This document shows, in pieces, positions 35,364 to 43,815 of a stretch of 64,000 bases of DNA; position 1 is the stretch's first letter, and each line of letters opens with the position of its first letter. Position numbers and translations under genes: made by a program. The DNA comes from Erysipelotrichaceae bacterium (GTDB taxonomy: Bacteria; Bacillota_I; Bacilli_A; Erysipelotrichales; Erysipelotrichaceae), in contig JALEZD010000008.1 in assembly GCA_022772735.1 (NCBI GenBank), positions 62,001-126,000 on the forward strand, given 5' to 3'. The notes below the pieces were generated by a model. It had not been told where the DNA came from, searched no databases, and worked only from the letters and a program-made list of their open reading frames with translations.

Positions 35364-36052
35364 TGAGTGTACCTGTAATTGAATGTATAGATATTAAAAG
35401 GGTATTTAATCCAGGACCAAATGAAGTTCAAGCCTTAAAAGGTGTAAGTTTTAAAATTGAAAGAGGTGAATTTGTATCAATAATTGGTACAAGTGGAAGT
35501 GGAAAAAGTACACTTTTAAATACACTTGGATTATTAGATAATCCAACTTCTGGAACATATTTGTTAAATGGTAAAGATGTAACAAAATATACAGACTCGC
35601 AACTAACAAAAACAAGATTAAATTCATTTGGTTTTATATTTCAATCATTTAATTTAATGAATAATATTAGTTGTTTAAGTAATGTAGAGCTTCCAATGCT
35701 TTATGCAGGTGTTAGTGTTAGTAAAAGAAAACAAAGAGCTTTAGAATTAATGGACAAAGTTTTAATAAAAGATCAAGCGCATAAAAGACCAATGACACTA
35801 TCAGGTGGACAAAGGCAAAGAGTGGCAATCGCAAGAGCTTTAGGAAACAATCCTGATATTATTTTTGCGGATGAGCCAACAGGGGCACTTGATAGTAAAA
35901 CAACAGAAAGTATATTGAATTTATTAAAGGAATTAAATGAAGCAGGTAATACAATTGTTGTTGTTACACATGATATGCATGTTGCAAAAAGTGCAAAAAG
36001 AATTATAACAATAAAAGACGGTTTGATTGAAAGTGATGTGATGAATATATGA
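35363..36052 (+). CDS. MacB/LolD-type ABC exporter ATPase
   Basis: A 229-residue ATPase of the MacB/FtsE/LolD type: Walker A GTSGSGKST (about 41-49), Q-loop FIFQSFNLMNNIS, signature [14 protein letters not shown] (about 140-153), Walker B IIFADEPTGALDS (about 160-172), H-loop VVTHDMHVA. Start shares a base with the adaptor stop, and it overlaps the permease gene by 4 nt. Together the three genes form one mechanotransmission-type exporter. Such systems expel antimicrobial peptides or move envelope factors. Confidence 0.93.
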   Translation: MSVPVIECIDIKRVFNPGPNEVQALKGVSFKIERGEFVSIIGTSGSGKSTLLNTLGLLDNPTSGTYLLNGKDVTKYTDSQLTKTRLNSFGFIFQSFNLMNNISCLSNVELPMLYAGVSVSKRKQRALELMDKVLIKDQAHKRPMTLSGGQRQRVAIARALGNNPDIIFADEPTGALDSKTTESILNLLKELNEAGNTIVVVTHDMHVAKSAKRIITIKDGLIESDVMNI

Positions 36053-37275
36053 TTTTTGAATATATAAAACTTTCTATAAATGAACTTTTTAACAATAAAC
36101 TTAGAACATTTCTTTCTTTAATAGGTATTGTAATTGGAGTTGCAGTTGTATATATAATTTTCTCAATAAGCGATATTGCGAATGTTGCTATTACAAGTAA
36201 TGTTAATGGTAATAATGGAGCAGTAAATATCAACTATTTAAATGACAAAACAAATCCTGATGAAGTTTTTTACGCATCATTAAGTTCTAGTGAGGGGTAT
36301 GGTTCAAATGGGGGATACAAATTCAATTTAGATTATTTAGAAGAATTAAAGAAAATAGAAAATATAACTGATGTATTACCACATTATTCTTCATCACAAA
36401 AAATAACTATTGATAGAAAAATGGTTGATATAAATGTAAAAAGAAATAGTGATAATTTTGTCTCGTTTTATAATTTAAACATTATTTATGGGAAAAACAT
36501 TAATGACTATCCTGAAAATGAGAGACAAAATCTTGCAGTAGTTAGTGATAAAATTTTAAAAAATTCTTTTAAAATTTCTCCAGATAAAGCAGTTGGAAAA
36601 ACTATAAAATTAAAAAATAGATTATTTACAATTGCTGGAGTTTCTTCAAGTACAAATTCAAATGTCAATACAATGATGCTTATTTCAAAGGAAGCGTATG
36701 ATTCAATGTTTTCTAGAGGAACTATTCAATATGCATCAATAAAGATTGCACCTGGTGCGGATATTAAAGAAACTACAAAACTGGCTGTTGATAAATTAAA
36801 TGAATTAAATGGTACTTTGAATAGTAAAAATGGATATGCAGAAGAAGATTTATCGTTTATTATAAATCAAATCAAACAGATTACTGGTATTTTAAGTATT
36901 GTAATGAGCGTAATAGCTTCAATTTCATTACTTGTTGCGGGTATTGGAGTTATGAATATTATGCTTGTATCTGTTGTTGAAAGAACTAGAGAAATAGGTG
37001 TTAAACGTGCACTTGGGGCCAGTAAAGGAGCAATCCAATTCCAATTTATTGTTGAATCGAGTTTACTTACTCTTTTAGGTGGTATATTTGGTGTTTTAAT
37101 AGGAATAGGAGTAATAGCTATAGCCCTTCAATTGTTAAAAATGGATATGCCAATTAATTTAACTTATATTATGTATGCAGTTGTTTTCTCAATAAGCTTG
37201 GGTGTCATATTTGGATTTTTACCTGCAAAAAGAGCTGCAAATCTTAATATTATTGAGGCAATACAAAGCGAGTAA
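36049..37275 (+). CDS. MacB-type ABC permease
   Basis: A 408-residue permease with MacB/FtsX topology: one N-terminal membrane helix (LRTFLSLIGIVIGVAVVYIIF, about 18-38), a large extracytoplasmic MacB_PCD domain (about 50-270), then three helices with the conserved loop VVERTREIGVKRALGAS (about 313-329) and C-terminal PAKRAANLNIIEAIQSE. It overlaps the ATPase gene (ATGA). A terminator overlaps its stop codon. Confidence 0.93.
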   Translation: MIFEYIKLSINELFNNKLRTFLSLIGIVIGVAVVYIIFSISDIANVAITSNVNGNNGAVNINYLNDKTNPDEVFYASLSSSEGYGSNGGYKFNLDYLEELKKIENITDVLPHYSSSQKITIDRKMVDINVKRNSDNFVSFYNLNIIYGKNINDYPENERQNLAVVSDKILKNSFKISPDKAVGKTIKLKNRLFTIAGVSSSTNSNVNTMMLISKEAYDSMFSRGTIQYASIKIAPGADIKETTKLAVDKLNELNGTLNSKNGYAEEDLSFIINQIKQITGILSIVMSVIASISLLVAGIGVMNIMLVSVVERTREIGVKRALGASKGAIQFQFIVESSLLTLLGGIFGVLIGIGVIAIALQLLKMDMPINLTYIMYAVVFSISLGVIFGFLPAKRAANLNIIEAIQSE

Positions 37276-37287
37276 ATCTCGCTTTTT
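37265..37287 (+). terminator. Intrinsic terminator after the exporter operon
   Basis: AAAGCGAG / CTCGCTTT stem (37265-37272 with 37278-37285), 5-base loop, short T run; begins inside the coding end of the permease gene. Confidence 0.82.
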
Positions 37288-37301
37288 GCTTTTAAATTTT
37301 G

Positions 37302-37307
37302 TATAAT
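37302..37307 (+). promoter_or_regulatory. Possible -10 for the 323-residue anchored protein
   Basis: Perfect TATAAT 18 bases before ATG 37325; no clear -35. Ribosome binding site AAAGGTGA follows. Confidence 0.45.
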
Positions 37308-37324
37308 GAATAAAAGGTGATAAT

Positions 37325-38296
37325 ATGAAAAATATTGGTATAAAAATTATTGTATTATTAATTGTTTTATTGTTTTTAGTGTTCTTTTTTGCATATTATG
37401 TATTTTTTGCAAACAAGATAAAAAATACAAGTTTATCGGATAATAATGATATAGCTGAAAATGTTCAAATAAAACCAACTGAATCAACAGTTCTAAATGA
37501 TATAAAAACCGAACTTGTTGATTATAGAGTATATAAATCAGATAAAATTGATTTTAATTTTATAATTGCTAAAGTTAGAATTACTTCAAATGAAAGTACT
37601 AACATAAGCTTAAGTCATTTTAAAACAAGTGAAAATATTACCTTGGATAATGTTGATACATTTGTTTCAAAACTAGAAGAAAAATCATTTTTTCTTGGAA
37701 AAGAAAATGTAGTATTTAGCTTAGTTTCAAATGAAAAACAATATTTTGCAAATATATTTATACCAGTAAGTGATAAGGGGCTATCTAATATTAAAGTATT
37801 AAATTCTATTGATAATTCAGAATTTAACTTTAATTTAAATTCAAAAATAGGAAGTATAAATCAACTTAAGTATAAAGCAGATGATGTAATAACAGATGGA
37901 AAAACATATCAAATGAAAGTTTCAAGCGCATTTTCAATCACAGGTAGTTATATGAGTGAAACAATAAATGGTAATACAAGTGAATATTTATTACCATCAA
38001 CTGTTGAAGTGTATTCATTTAATTTAGAAGCTATTTCTCTTTGGGGTGATGAAGTAATAATTGAAAGTGCGGAATATGAAACTGATAAAGGTGATAAGTT
38101 TGAAGCTCTTAACTCAAGTATTAACTCGGAGAAATATGAGAATATTATCGATAGAAAAATAATTGATAAAGATAAAGGAAGTTTATTTTTTGTAGCATAT
38201 AATCCTGTTGACAATCCAATAACATATAAAGGAGTTTTAAAACTCAAGGTAAAGGGTAGTAATTCTTGGATTATAATTAATGTTGATTTAAATTAA
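37325..38296 (+). CDS. Membrane-anchored extracytoplasmic protein of unknown function
   Basis: Not recognised. 323 residues: a strongly hydrophobic N-terminal segment (about 7-30) without a lipobox, so a signal anchor, then about 290 polar residues rich in Ser, Asn, Asp and Lys with alternating beta-strand patterns. Two beta-rich halves seem present (about 55-170 and 185-323); the second starts near ADDVITDGKTYQMKV. No Cys. It lies between the MacAB-type exporter and the autolysin gene, whose ribosome binding site overlaps its stop. This suggests co-expression with the autolysin. It could be a DUF4352-like surface protein, but the match is not clear. Confidence 0.8.
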   Translation: MKNIGIKIIVLLIVLLFLVFFFAYYVFFANKIKNTSLSDNNDIAENVQIKPTESTVLNDIKTELVDYRVYKSDKIDFNFIIAKVRITSNESTNISLSHFKTSENITLDNVDTFVSKLEEKSFFLGKENVVFSLVSNEKQYFANIFIPVSDKGLSNIKVLNSIDNSEFNFNLNSKIGSINQLKYKADDVITDGKTYQMKVSSAFSITGSYMSETINGNTSEYLLPSTVEVYSFNLEAISLWGDEVIIESAEYETDKGDKFEALNSSINSEKYENIIDRKIIDKDKGSLFFVAYNPVDNPITYKGVLKLKVKGSNSWIIINVDLN

Positions 38297-38309
38297 GGAG
38301 GTAGATGTT

Positions 38310-41300
38310 ATGAAAATTGTTAAATTAATATTGAGTTTTTTAATAGCATTTACCAGCTTTATGTTTGTAAATAATAATCTGATTGTGGTAAATGCAGCAG
38401 TAGAATACAATTTATATCCTATGGCATGTGGCAATTATGAAGTTGCATATGTAAGTGATAGTGGTGGTTTTGCTAATCAGGGATGTTTTAATGATTTAAA
38501 TAGTGCAATAAGAAGAATGTATGAATTAGGCAATGATGCTGTAGTTAGGCATGGCGCAAGTTATAGCCCAAGTAAAGTTATTGCAATGTCATCAGGAGTT
38601 GTATATTCATATCCAACAAGAAGTAATAGTAACACATTAAATGTTTCCCAATATGAAAATGGTGGGAAAACAACATATGTAACCATGCATAGGGAAATGG
38701 CATATTTTAATACACATAGTTATGATGGTAATGGAGATGGAAAGGTACATATAAACCTTAATGGATTTGATGGATATGTGAGTTTAAAAAATGTAGACCT
38801 TGTACCAATGAAGTTTGTTAGAAATGAGCTTCCAATTTACCTTGGTGGTAATGATATAAGACCTACAAATGAACAACCTTTTAGTACAAGAATTTATCAA
38901 AATCAATACGAAGTAAAACAAAATGGTAATTATAAAGATTTAGTTTTTGTAGCTCATAGTGGATGGTCAAAAAATGGATGGCCAGAAGCATTTAGAATTG
39001 TTGTTGGTCCAGCTGCAGATTGGATGAATGTTAACTCTGTTTATTATAGTTATAATGGATATGATTTTTATAGTGATAGAGAATATAAAAACAAGGTAAA
39101 TACTTATTATAATTATTATACTTTTTTACCATTAAGAACTAAAAGTAATATAAGTGTCGATACTTACAACAGGTATTTAAGTTCAAAAAATATTTCGTCT
39201 AACAGCAAGCTATGGAATACAGGACAGGTTTTTGTTGACAACCAAAATACATATGGAGTAAATGCAACAATTATTTTTGCGATGGCAGCACTTGAATCTG
39301 GTCATGGTACAAGTGGCTTTGCAATGAAAAATAATAACTTGTTTGGATGGAACGCATTTGACTCTAATCCATCATCAGCAGCATTTTTTAATTCTATAAA
39401 TGATGGAATTAGAGAACATATGTCAATAAATATTAGAGGATACCTCGATATAAAAGATTCAAGATTTTTTGGTATGCATATAGGAAACAAAGGTTCTGGT
39501 TTAAATGTTAAGTATGCATCTGATCCATACTGGGGATATAAAATTGCAGGTATTTCTTATGAGATTGATAAAATTAATAATAACTATAGTGGAAATCTGT
39601 CAGATTATAATAAGTATTCATTAGGTCTGATAAATAAATATGATGTTAGTTTTTATTCTGGTAATAGTACATCAAGTAGTAGGTTATATAAATCTGCATA
39701 TGGAGCTACTTATCAATCAAATTTTATAGTACCAGTATTAAATCAAGAAGGTACAATGGTTAAAGTTCAATCAACTAATGGAATAAGAGATAATGGCAGT
39801 TTAATAGAACATAGGGTATCAAATAATGTACAAAGTGGTGAACCATATAACTGGGATAGAAGTATAGGATACATCGTAAAAGATGATATAACTTCTTTAA
39901 ATTTCTTACCTATTGATAATTCTGGCAAGGTTGCGACAGGGGATTTTGTATTTACAGTAGATAACATGTCTATTAATTCTAATAAGCTGGTATTAAATGG
40001 ATTATCATATAGACCAGGAATATTTGTTAATGATGAAAATAAGGTTTTATCTAAAGTACATATAAAATCTGAATATTTAGAAATAGAGAAAGATAAAACT
40101 TTTGACTTGACAACTACTATTTCTAGCAAAGATAAAGTTACATATAGTGGAGAAATAGATTTGACTTCATTAGCAAATGGCAGATATTTCTTTAAAATTC
40201 AGACAGATTATAGTAAATATGTTGAAAATAATGCTATAAATGAAATTACAGATAAATTCAATTTTACTTCAGTTTCTGAATTTGAAAATAAAAAATATGA
40301 ACTTGTAAAAGAGTTTGGAACTATATATTTAAGCGTTAGTGATAAAGTTGTTGAACCTGTTGTTACACCAGAAGTAACACCTTCACCAACTGTTGATGTA
40401 ACTCCAACACCAGAAGTGAAAAATGAACTTTCAATGAGAAATGTATTAAATACTTTTAGATACAAAGATGATGAGAAGAAATCAATAATTATTGAAGGTT
40501 ATGCATTTATTAAAGGAATGGATGCAAATGATGAGAGTGTAGTTTCTCATAAGCTTATTATAACTAATATGGAAACTACTGATAAAAAAGTTATAGATCT
40601 TATTACTTCAAGTGTTGATGAAAGACTAAATATGAATGATGGTTTTAATTATAAAAAGGTCAAATATATTGGTGAAATAGATTTAACACAATTAGAAATT
40701 GGTGATTATCATTTAAAAATACAAGTTACAAATGATAATGAAACAAAGAGTAAATTTGTTGTTGATACTAATTTAGATAAACTTGTAGAACAAACAACTA
40801 TTGATGATAAAAAAGTATCATTTAATCAAAACCAAATGTTTGGTTATAGATATGAAATTAGTGTTTATAAGCATAGTATTGATAAATCATTAATAAATAA
40901 ACCTACTAGAAGAATTTCAATGCATAAATTAAATAACTTAACTTTAGAAAATCAATTACTAAATATAAATGGTATTTCTTGGATGTATAATGTAAACTAT
41001 ACAAATGATGATTTATCACAATTTAAATTAGGATTATTATCGTTAGATACAGGTGATTATAAAGAATATACACTAAATACTAATAAATGTGATGTTGATT
41101 ATGCAGCATTACTAAAATCTAAATTTAACAGAGATTATACTTGTTTCGATAATAAATTAGATTTGAGTAGTTTGAGTGATGGTAAATATTTAGTATACTT
41201 AGATAGTTCTACAAAAACATATAGAGATATATTTGAGATTAATAATATATTAAAACCTGAAATAGTTTCTTCTGAATTTGATAATAGAATTTATAGCTTA

Positions 41301-41351
41301 AGATATAGTGATACTCGCTATAGATTAGAACTAGAAATTAAAACAAAATAA
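38310..41351 (+). CDS. Secreted N-acetylglucosaminidase (GH73) autolysin with three C-terminal repeat domains
   Basis: A 1013-residue secreted protein. Signal peptide about 1-29 (cleavage after VNA). Residues 30-280 are a beta-rich N-terminal part. The catalytic GH73 glucosaminidase domain spans about 285-425, with the acid Glu329 in MAALESGHGTSGFA and the NLFGWNAFD segment. An SH3-like stretch follows (about 455-535). Then three related modules: A (about 551-680), a Thr/Pro linker (683-703), B (about 706-860) and C (about 874-1010), each with a GEIDLTSL-like strand (615, 788, 949). Four Cys occur as pairs (40/59, 927/945). It should cut peptidoglycan during growth or separation. Ribosome binding site AAGGAGG overlaps the upstream stop. 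Confidence 0.9.
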   Translation: MKIVKLILSFLIAFTSFMFVNNNLIVVNAAVEYNLYPMACGNYEVAYVSDSGGFANQGCFNDLNSAIRRMYELGNDAVVRHGASYSPSKVIAMSSGVVYSYPTRSNSNTLNVSQYENGGKTTYVTMHREMAYFNTHSYDGNGDGKVHINLNGFDGYVSLKNVDLVPMKFVRNELPIYLGGNDIRPTNEQPFSTRIYQNQYEVKQNGNYKDLVFVAHSGWSKNGWPEAFRIVVGPAADWMNVNSVYYSYNGYDFYSDREYKNKVNTYYNYYTFLPLRTKSNISVDTYNRYLSSKNISSNSKLWNTGQVFVDNQNTYGVNATIIFAMAALESGHGTSGFAMKNNNLFGWNAFDSNPSSAAFFNSINDGIREHMSINIRGYLDIKDSRFFGMHIGNKGSGLNVKYASDPYWGYKIAGISYEIDKINNNYSGNLSDYNKYSLGLINKYDVSFYSGNSTSSSRLYKSAYGATYQSNFIVPVLNQEGTMVKVQSTNGIRDNGSLIEHRVSNNVQSGEPYNWDRSIGYIVKDDITSLNFLPIDNSGKVATGDFVFTVDNMSINSNKLVLNGLSYRPGIFVNDENKVLSKVHIKSEYLEIEKDKTFDLTTTISSKDKVTYSGEIDLTSLANGRYFFKIQTDYSKYVENNAINEITDKFNFTSVSEFENKKYELVKEFGTIYLSVSDKVVEPVVTPEVTPSPTVDVTPTPEVKNELSMRNVLNTFRYKDDEKKSIIIEGYAFIKGMDANDESVVSHKLIITNMETTDKKVIDLITSSVDERLNMNDGFNYKKVKYIGEIDLTQLEIGDYHLKIQVTNDNETKSKFVVDTNLDKLVEQTTIDDKKVSFNQNQMFGYRYEISVYKHSIDKSLINKPTRRISMHKLNNLTLENQLLNINGISWMYNVNYTNDDLSQFKLGLLSLDTGDYKEYTLNTNKCDVDYAALLKSKFNRDYTCFDNKLDLSSLSDGKYLVYLDSSTKTYRDIFEINNILKPEIVSSEFDNRIYSLRYSDTRYRLELEIKTK

Positions 41352-41376
41352 ACAAGCATTTAGCTTGTTTATTTTT
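41347..41376 (+). terminator. Intrinsic terminator after the autolysin gene
   Basis: 11-bp stem (41347-41357 with 41363-41373), 5-base loop, T run. The gene-free stretch 41377-41470 between the two convergent terminators holds nothing else that I can see. Confidence 0.88.
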
Positions 41377-41473
41377 AGTATTAACTATTTATAAGTATAA
41401 AAGTTATTATAACTATATTTTTAAACTATCATAAATTTAATGTTTTGATAATATAAAGTTTTTATATAAATAA

Positions 41474-41502
41474 AAAATGGCAGATATAATAGCTGCCATT
41501 TT
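41474..41502 (-). terminator. Terminator of the PASTA gene (possibly bidirectional)
   Basis: AAAATGGCAG / CTGCCATTTT (41474-41483 with 41493-41502). On the minus strand it is followed by a T run, just after the PASTA stop codon. Confidence 0.85.
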
Positions 41503-41508
41503 ATCATT

Positions 41509-43701
41509 TTAATTAGATGGTTTATAAACTTCAAATGTAATTGTACTTCCACAATCAAGTTCTGGAGCGAAAGGAGAAATATTTCTAATTGTACCATTAA
41601 GGTTGTTAGGGTTATCTGTTTCACCAGTAATATCAACAATTACAACATTAAAGTTGCTATAAACACTTCTTATTTCATTCACAGTCTGTGTATAATCGTT
41701 AGTATTATAACCTGTGTTTACTACGTTTGAAGTAGGGCATTTAGTGACAGGTTTTGGACCTAAAGAAACAACTAAGTTAACTGTTGTACCAACATTTACT
41801 GAAGTTCCACCAGCAATGCTTTGACTAATTATTGTTCCTGCAGGTTTCTCATTATACTCTTCATTGAAAGTTAAAACATAGTTTTTGTTATTACTTGTGC
41901 ATTGTTTACCACAAGTTTGACCAACATAATTATCTACAACTACTTTTTCAGGTTCTTTTTTACCTTTAGATACTTTCAAGTTGACGGTTGTATTAGGGCT
42001 TACTACAGTTCCACTTGCAATATCCTGAGAAATAACATATCCATTTGCAATTGTGTCGCTATTTTCATAAGAAGAAATTTTATATGTTATACCGTTTATA
42101 ACACAACTATCGTTACAAGGTTTTGGTTTATTTACATAATCAGCAACTTTTGGTTGAGATCCAAGAGAAACATTACATGATAATGTTTTACCATTTATTC
42201 CACAAGAAATAATATTTCCTTTAGCTACAGAATCATGATAAACATCTGTTTTTGAAATAGACCAACCTGCTCCTTTGGCATTTCCTTCATTGATTACATT
42301 TTGTGCTTGACTGTATGGTTTACCAGCAAGAATACCTGTATTGACATCAAATTTTCCTATAGAAATTACATAGTTGATACCAGTTCCTGCAGTAAAGCTA
42401 CCTGTGTCATTGCTAATTATCAAACTATCCGCAACACTATCGCTATATCTTTCTGTTTTATTTCCTAGTTTCAAACCAATGTCAGTTAAGTATTTTGTAA
42501 AGTCTTTTATATGAACATTTGCTTTATTTACAACATTTATTTTTTTAGAAGGTGTTTTTGATACCTTTATTGTTACAGTTGTACCAGGAGCTACATTTAC
42601 GCTTGAATTTACTACTTGGTTGTTTATAGTTTGCGATAAAATAGTTCCTGCGGTTTTACTGTTTTCTTCTTGAACAACATTTATTTTTATATTTGCAGAT
42701 TTATTATATGACGCATTTAATTTTGCTATGTAATTTTTAAAATCTGTTTCAGTTTTATTTGTATAGTTTTCAATAGGTACTAAACCAATTGAAATATTAA
42801 ATTGTATACTTCCACCAGTCTTAATGCTTCCTTTATTAGGAGTATTACTTATAATTAAATCATTTTTTACTTTTCCATCATACATTTGAACATATGTTGC
42901 TTTTAATTTGTTTTCTTTAACCCATTTTTCTGCTTCGGCTTTTGTTTTGTTTGAGAAATCTAACACGCTTACTCCAGAACCACTTGAAAGAGTAACACTT
43001 ATTTTATCACCAGTTTTGATTTTATTTCCAGCAGCAACAGATTGAGAAATTAATTTTCCTTCTGCAACTTTACTAGAACTTTCATACTTTATAGAAAGAG
43101 TAATATTGTTGCTTTTTGCCCAAGCCTGCATATTTGCTTTTGTATAATCTTTAAAGTCAGGCATATCAATTTCTATTCCAATTGCATCTTTTCCAGCAGA
43201 AATTGAAACGACAATTAATGCACTTCTTTTTTGTAGATTATTATCAACATTTAATGAAACAAATTTGTCTTTTTCTATTTTGTCACTAATAACATATTCA
43301 AATGATACATCAGTAAATAAATTTGTATCAAACCACTCTTTTATTTCTGATTCTGTTTTATTTGTAAAATCAGGTATTGAAACTTCTAAATTTGGATCTT
43401 TACCATTTGAAACTACAATTTTAAGTATATCTTTTTCACTTATTTTTTTACCAACTTCAATTGATTGACTTATTACTTTATCCTTTTCAACTGTTTCACT
43501 ATATTCATATGATATTTCATAATTTTCTTCATTTAATTTATTTTCTTGAATAAATAAATTTACCTCATCAATTGTTTTATTTGATAAATCTACCATTGTT
43601 ACTGAAGGAGTCAATAAATAAAAATATGCAAGAATTCCTCCAATTAATATTATTAAAAATGTTAAAATCGCACCCAAAATTAATGTTGTCTTATTTTTCA
43701 T
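41509..43701 (-). CDS. Membrane-anchored protein with ten PASTA-type repeats, no kinase domain
   Basis: A 730-residue protein: short cytosolic start (6 residues), one membrane helix (about 7-30), then only PASTA-type repeats of 60-75 residues. Repeat ends are visible as IVVSNG (95-100), VVSISAG (164-170), VTLSSG (236-241), FNISIG (301-306), VTIKVSK (376-382), YVISIG (444-449), CNVSLG (509-514), VNLKVSKG (573-580), VNLVVSLG (641-648) and ITFEVYK (721-727). PASTA domains usually sit on PknB-type kinases or PBPs and bind wall fragments; here neither is present. All eight Cys lie after residue 499. ATG at 43701 follows TGAGGTGA. Likely a wall-binding sensor or scaffold; inference. Confidence 0.9.
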   Translation of the reverse strand: MKNKTTLILGAILTFLIILIGGILAYFYLLTPSVTMVDLSNKTIDEVNLFIQENKLNEENYEISYEYSETVEKDKVISQSIEVGKKISEKDILKIVVSNGKDPNLEVSIPDFTNKTESEIKEWFDTNLFTDVSFEYVISDKIEKDKFVSLNVDNNLQKRSALIVVSISAGKDAIGIEIDMPDFKDYTKANMQAWAKSNNITLSIKYESSSKVAEGKLISQSVAAGNKIKTGDKISVTLSSGSGVSVLDFSNKTKAEAEKWVKENKLKATYVQMYDGKVKNDLIISNTPNKGSIKTGGSIQFNISIGLVPIENYTNKTETDFKNYIAKLNASYNKSANIKINVVQEENSKTAGTILSQTINNQVVNSSVNVAPGTTVTIKVSKTPSKKINVVNKANVHIKDFTKYLTDIGLKLGNKTERYSDSVADSLIISNDTGSFTAGTGINYVISIGKFDVNTGILAGKPYSQAQNVINEGNAKGAGWSISKTDVYHDSVAKGNIISCGINGKTLSCNVSLGSQPKVADYVNKPKPCNDSCVINGITYKISSYENSDTIANGYVISQDIASGTVVSPNTTVNLKVSKGKKEPEKVVVDNYVGQTCGKQCTSNNKNYVLTFNEEYNEKPAGTIISQSIAGGTSVNVGTTVNLVVSLGPKPVTKCPTSNVVNTGYNTNDYTQTVNEIRSVYSNFNVVIVDITGETDNPNNLNGTIRNISPFAPELDCGSTITFEVYKPSN

Positions 43702-43718
43702 TTTTTCACCTCATTCAA

Positions 43719-43727
43719 AGTATATCA
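43719..43727 (-). promoter_or_regulatory. Extended -10 promoter of the PASTA gene
   Basis: On the minus strand, TGATATACT (extended -10) about 18 bases before the ATG, giving a leader of about 11 nt. Confidence 0.5.
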
Positions 43728-43787
43728 TATTATTATTTTTTAAATATATATGCTTAACAACAAATTAAGATAAAATTAAGAAATCTA

Positions 43788-43796
43788 TGTTATATT
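43788..43796 (+). promoter_or_regulatory. Extended -10 promoter of tex
   Basis: TGTTATATT extended -10, 19 bases before ATG 43816; the -35 is weak. GCGAGGT serves as ribosome binding site. Confidence 0.45.
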
Positions 43797-43815
43797 AAAT
43801 TAGCGAGGTAAAAAT

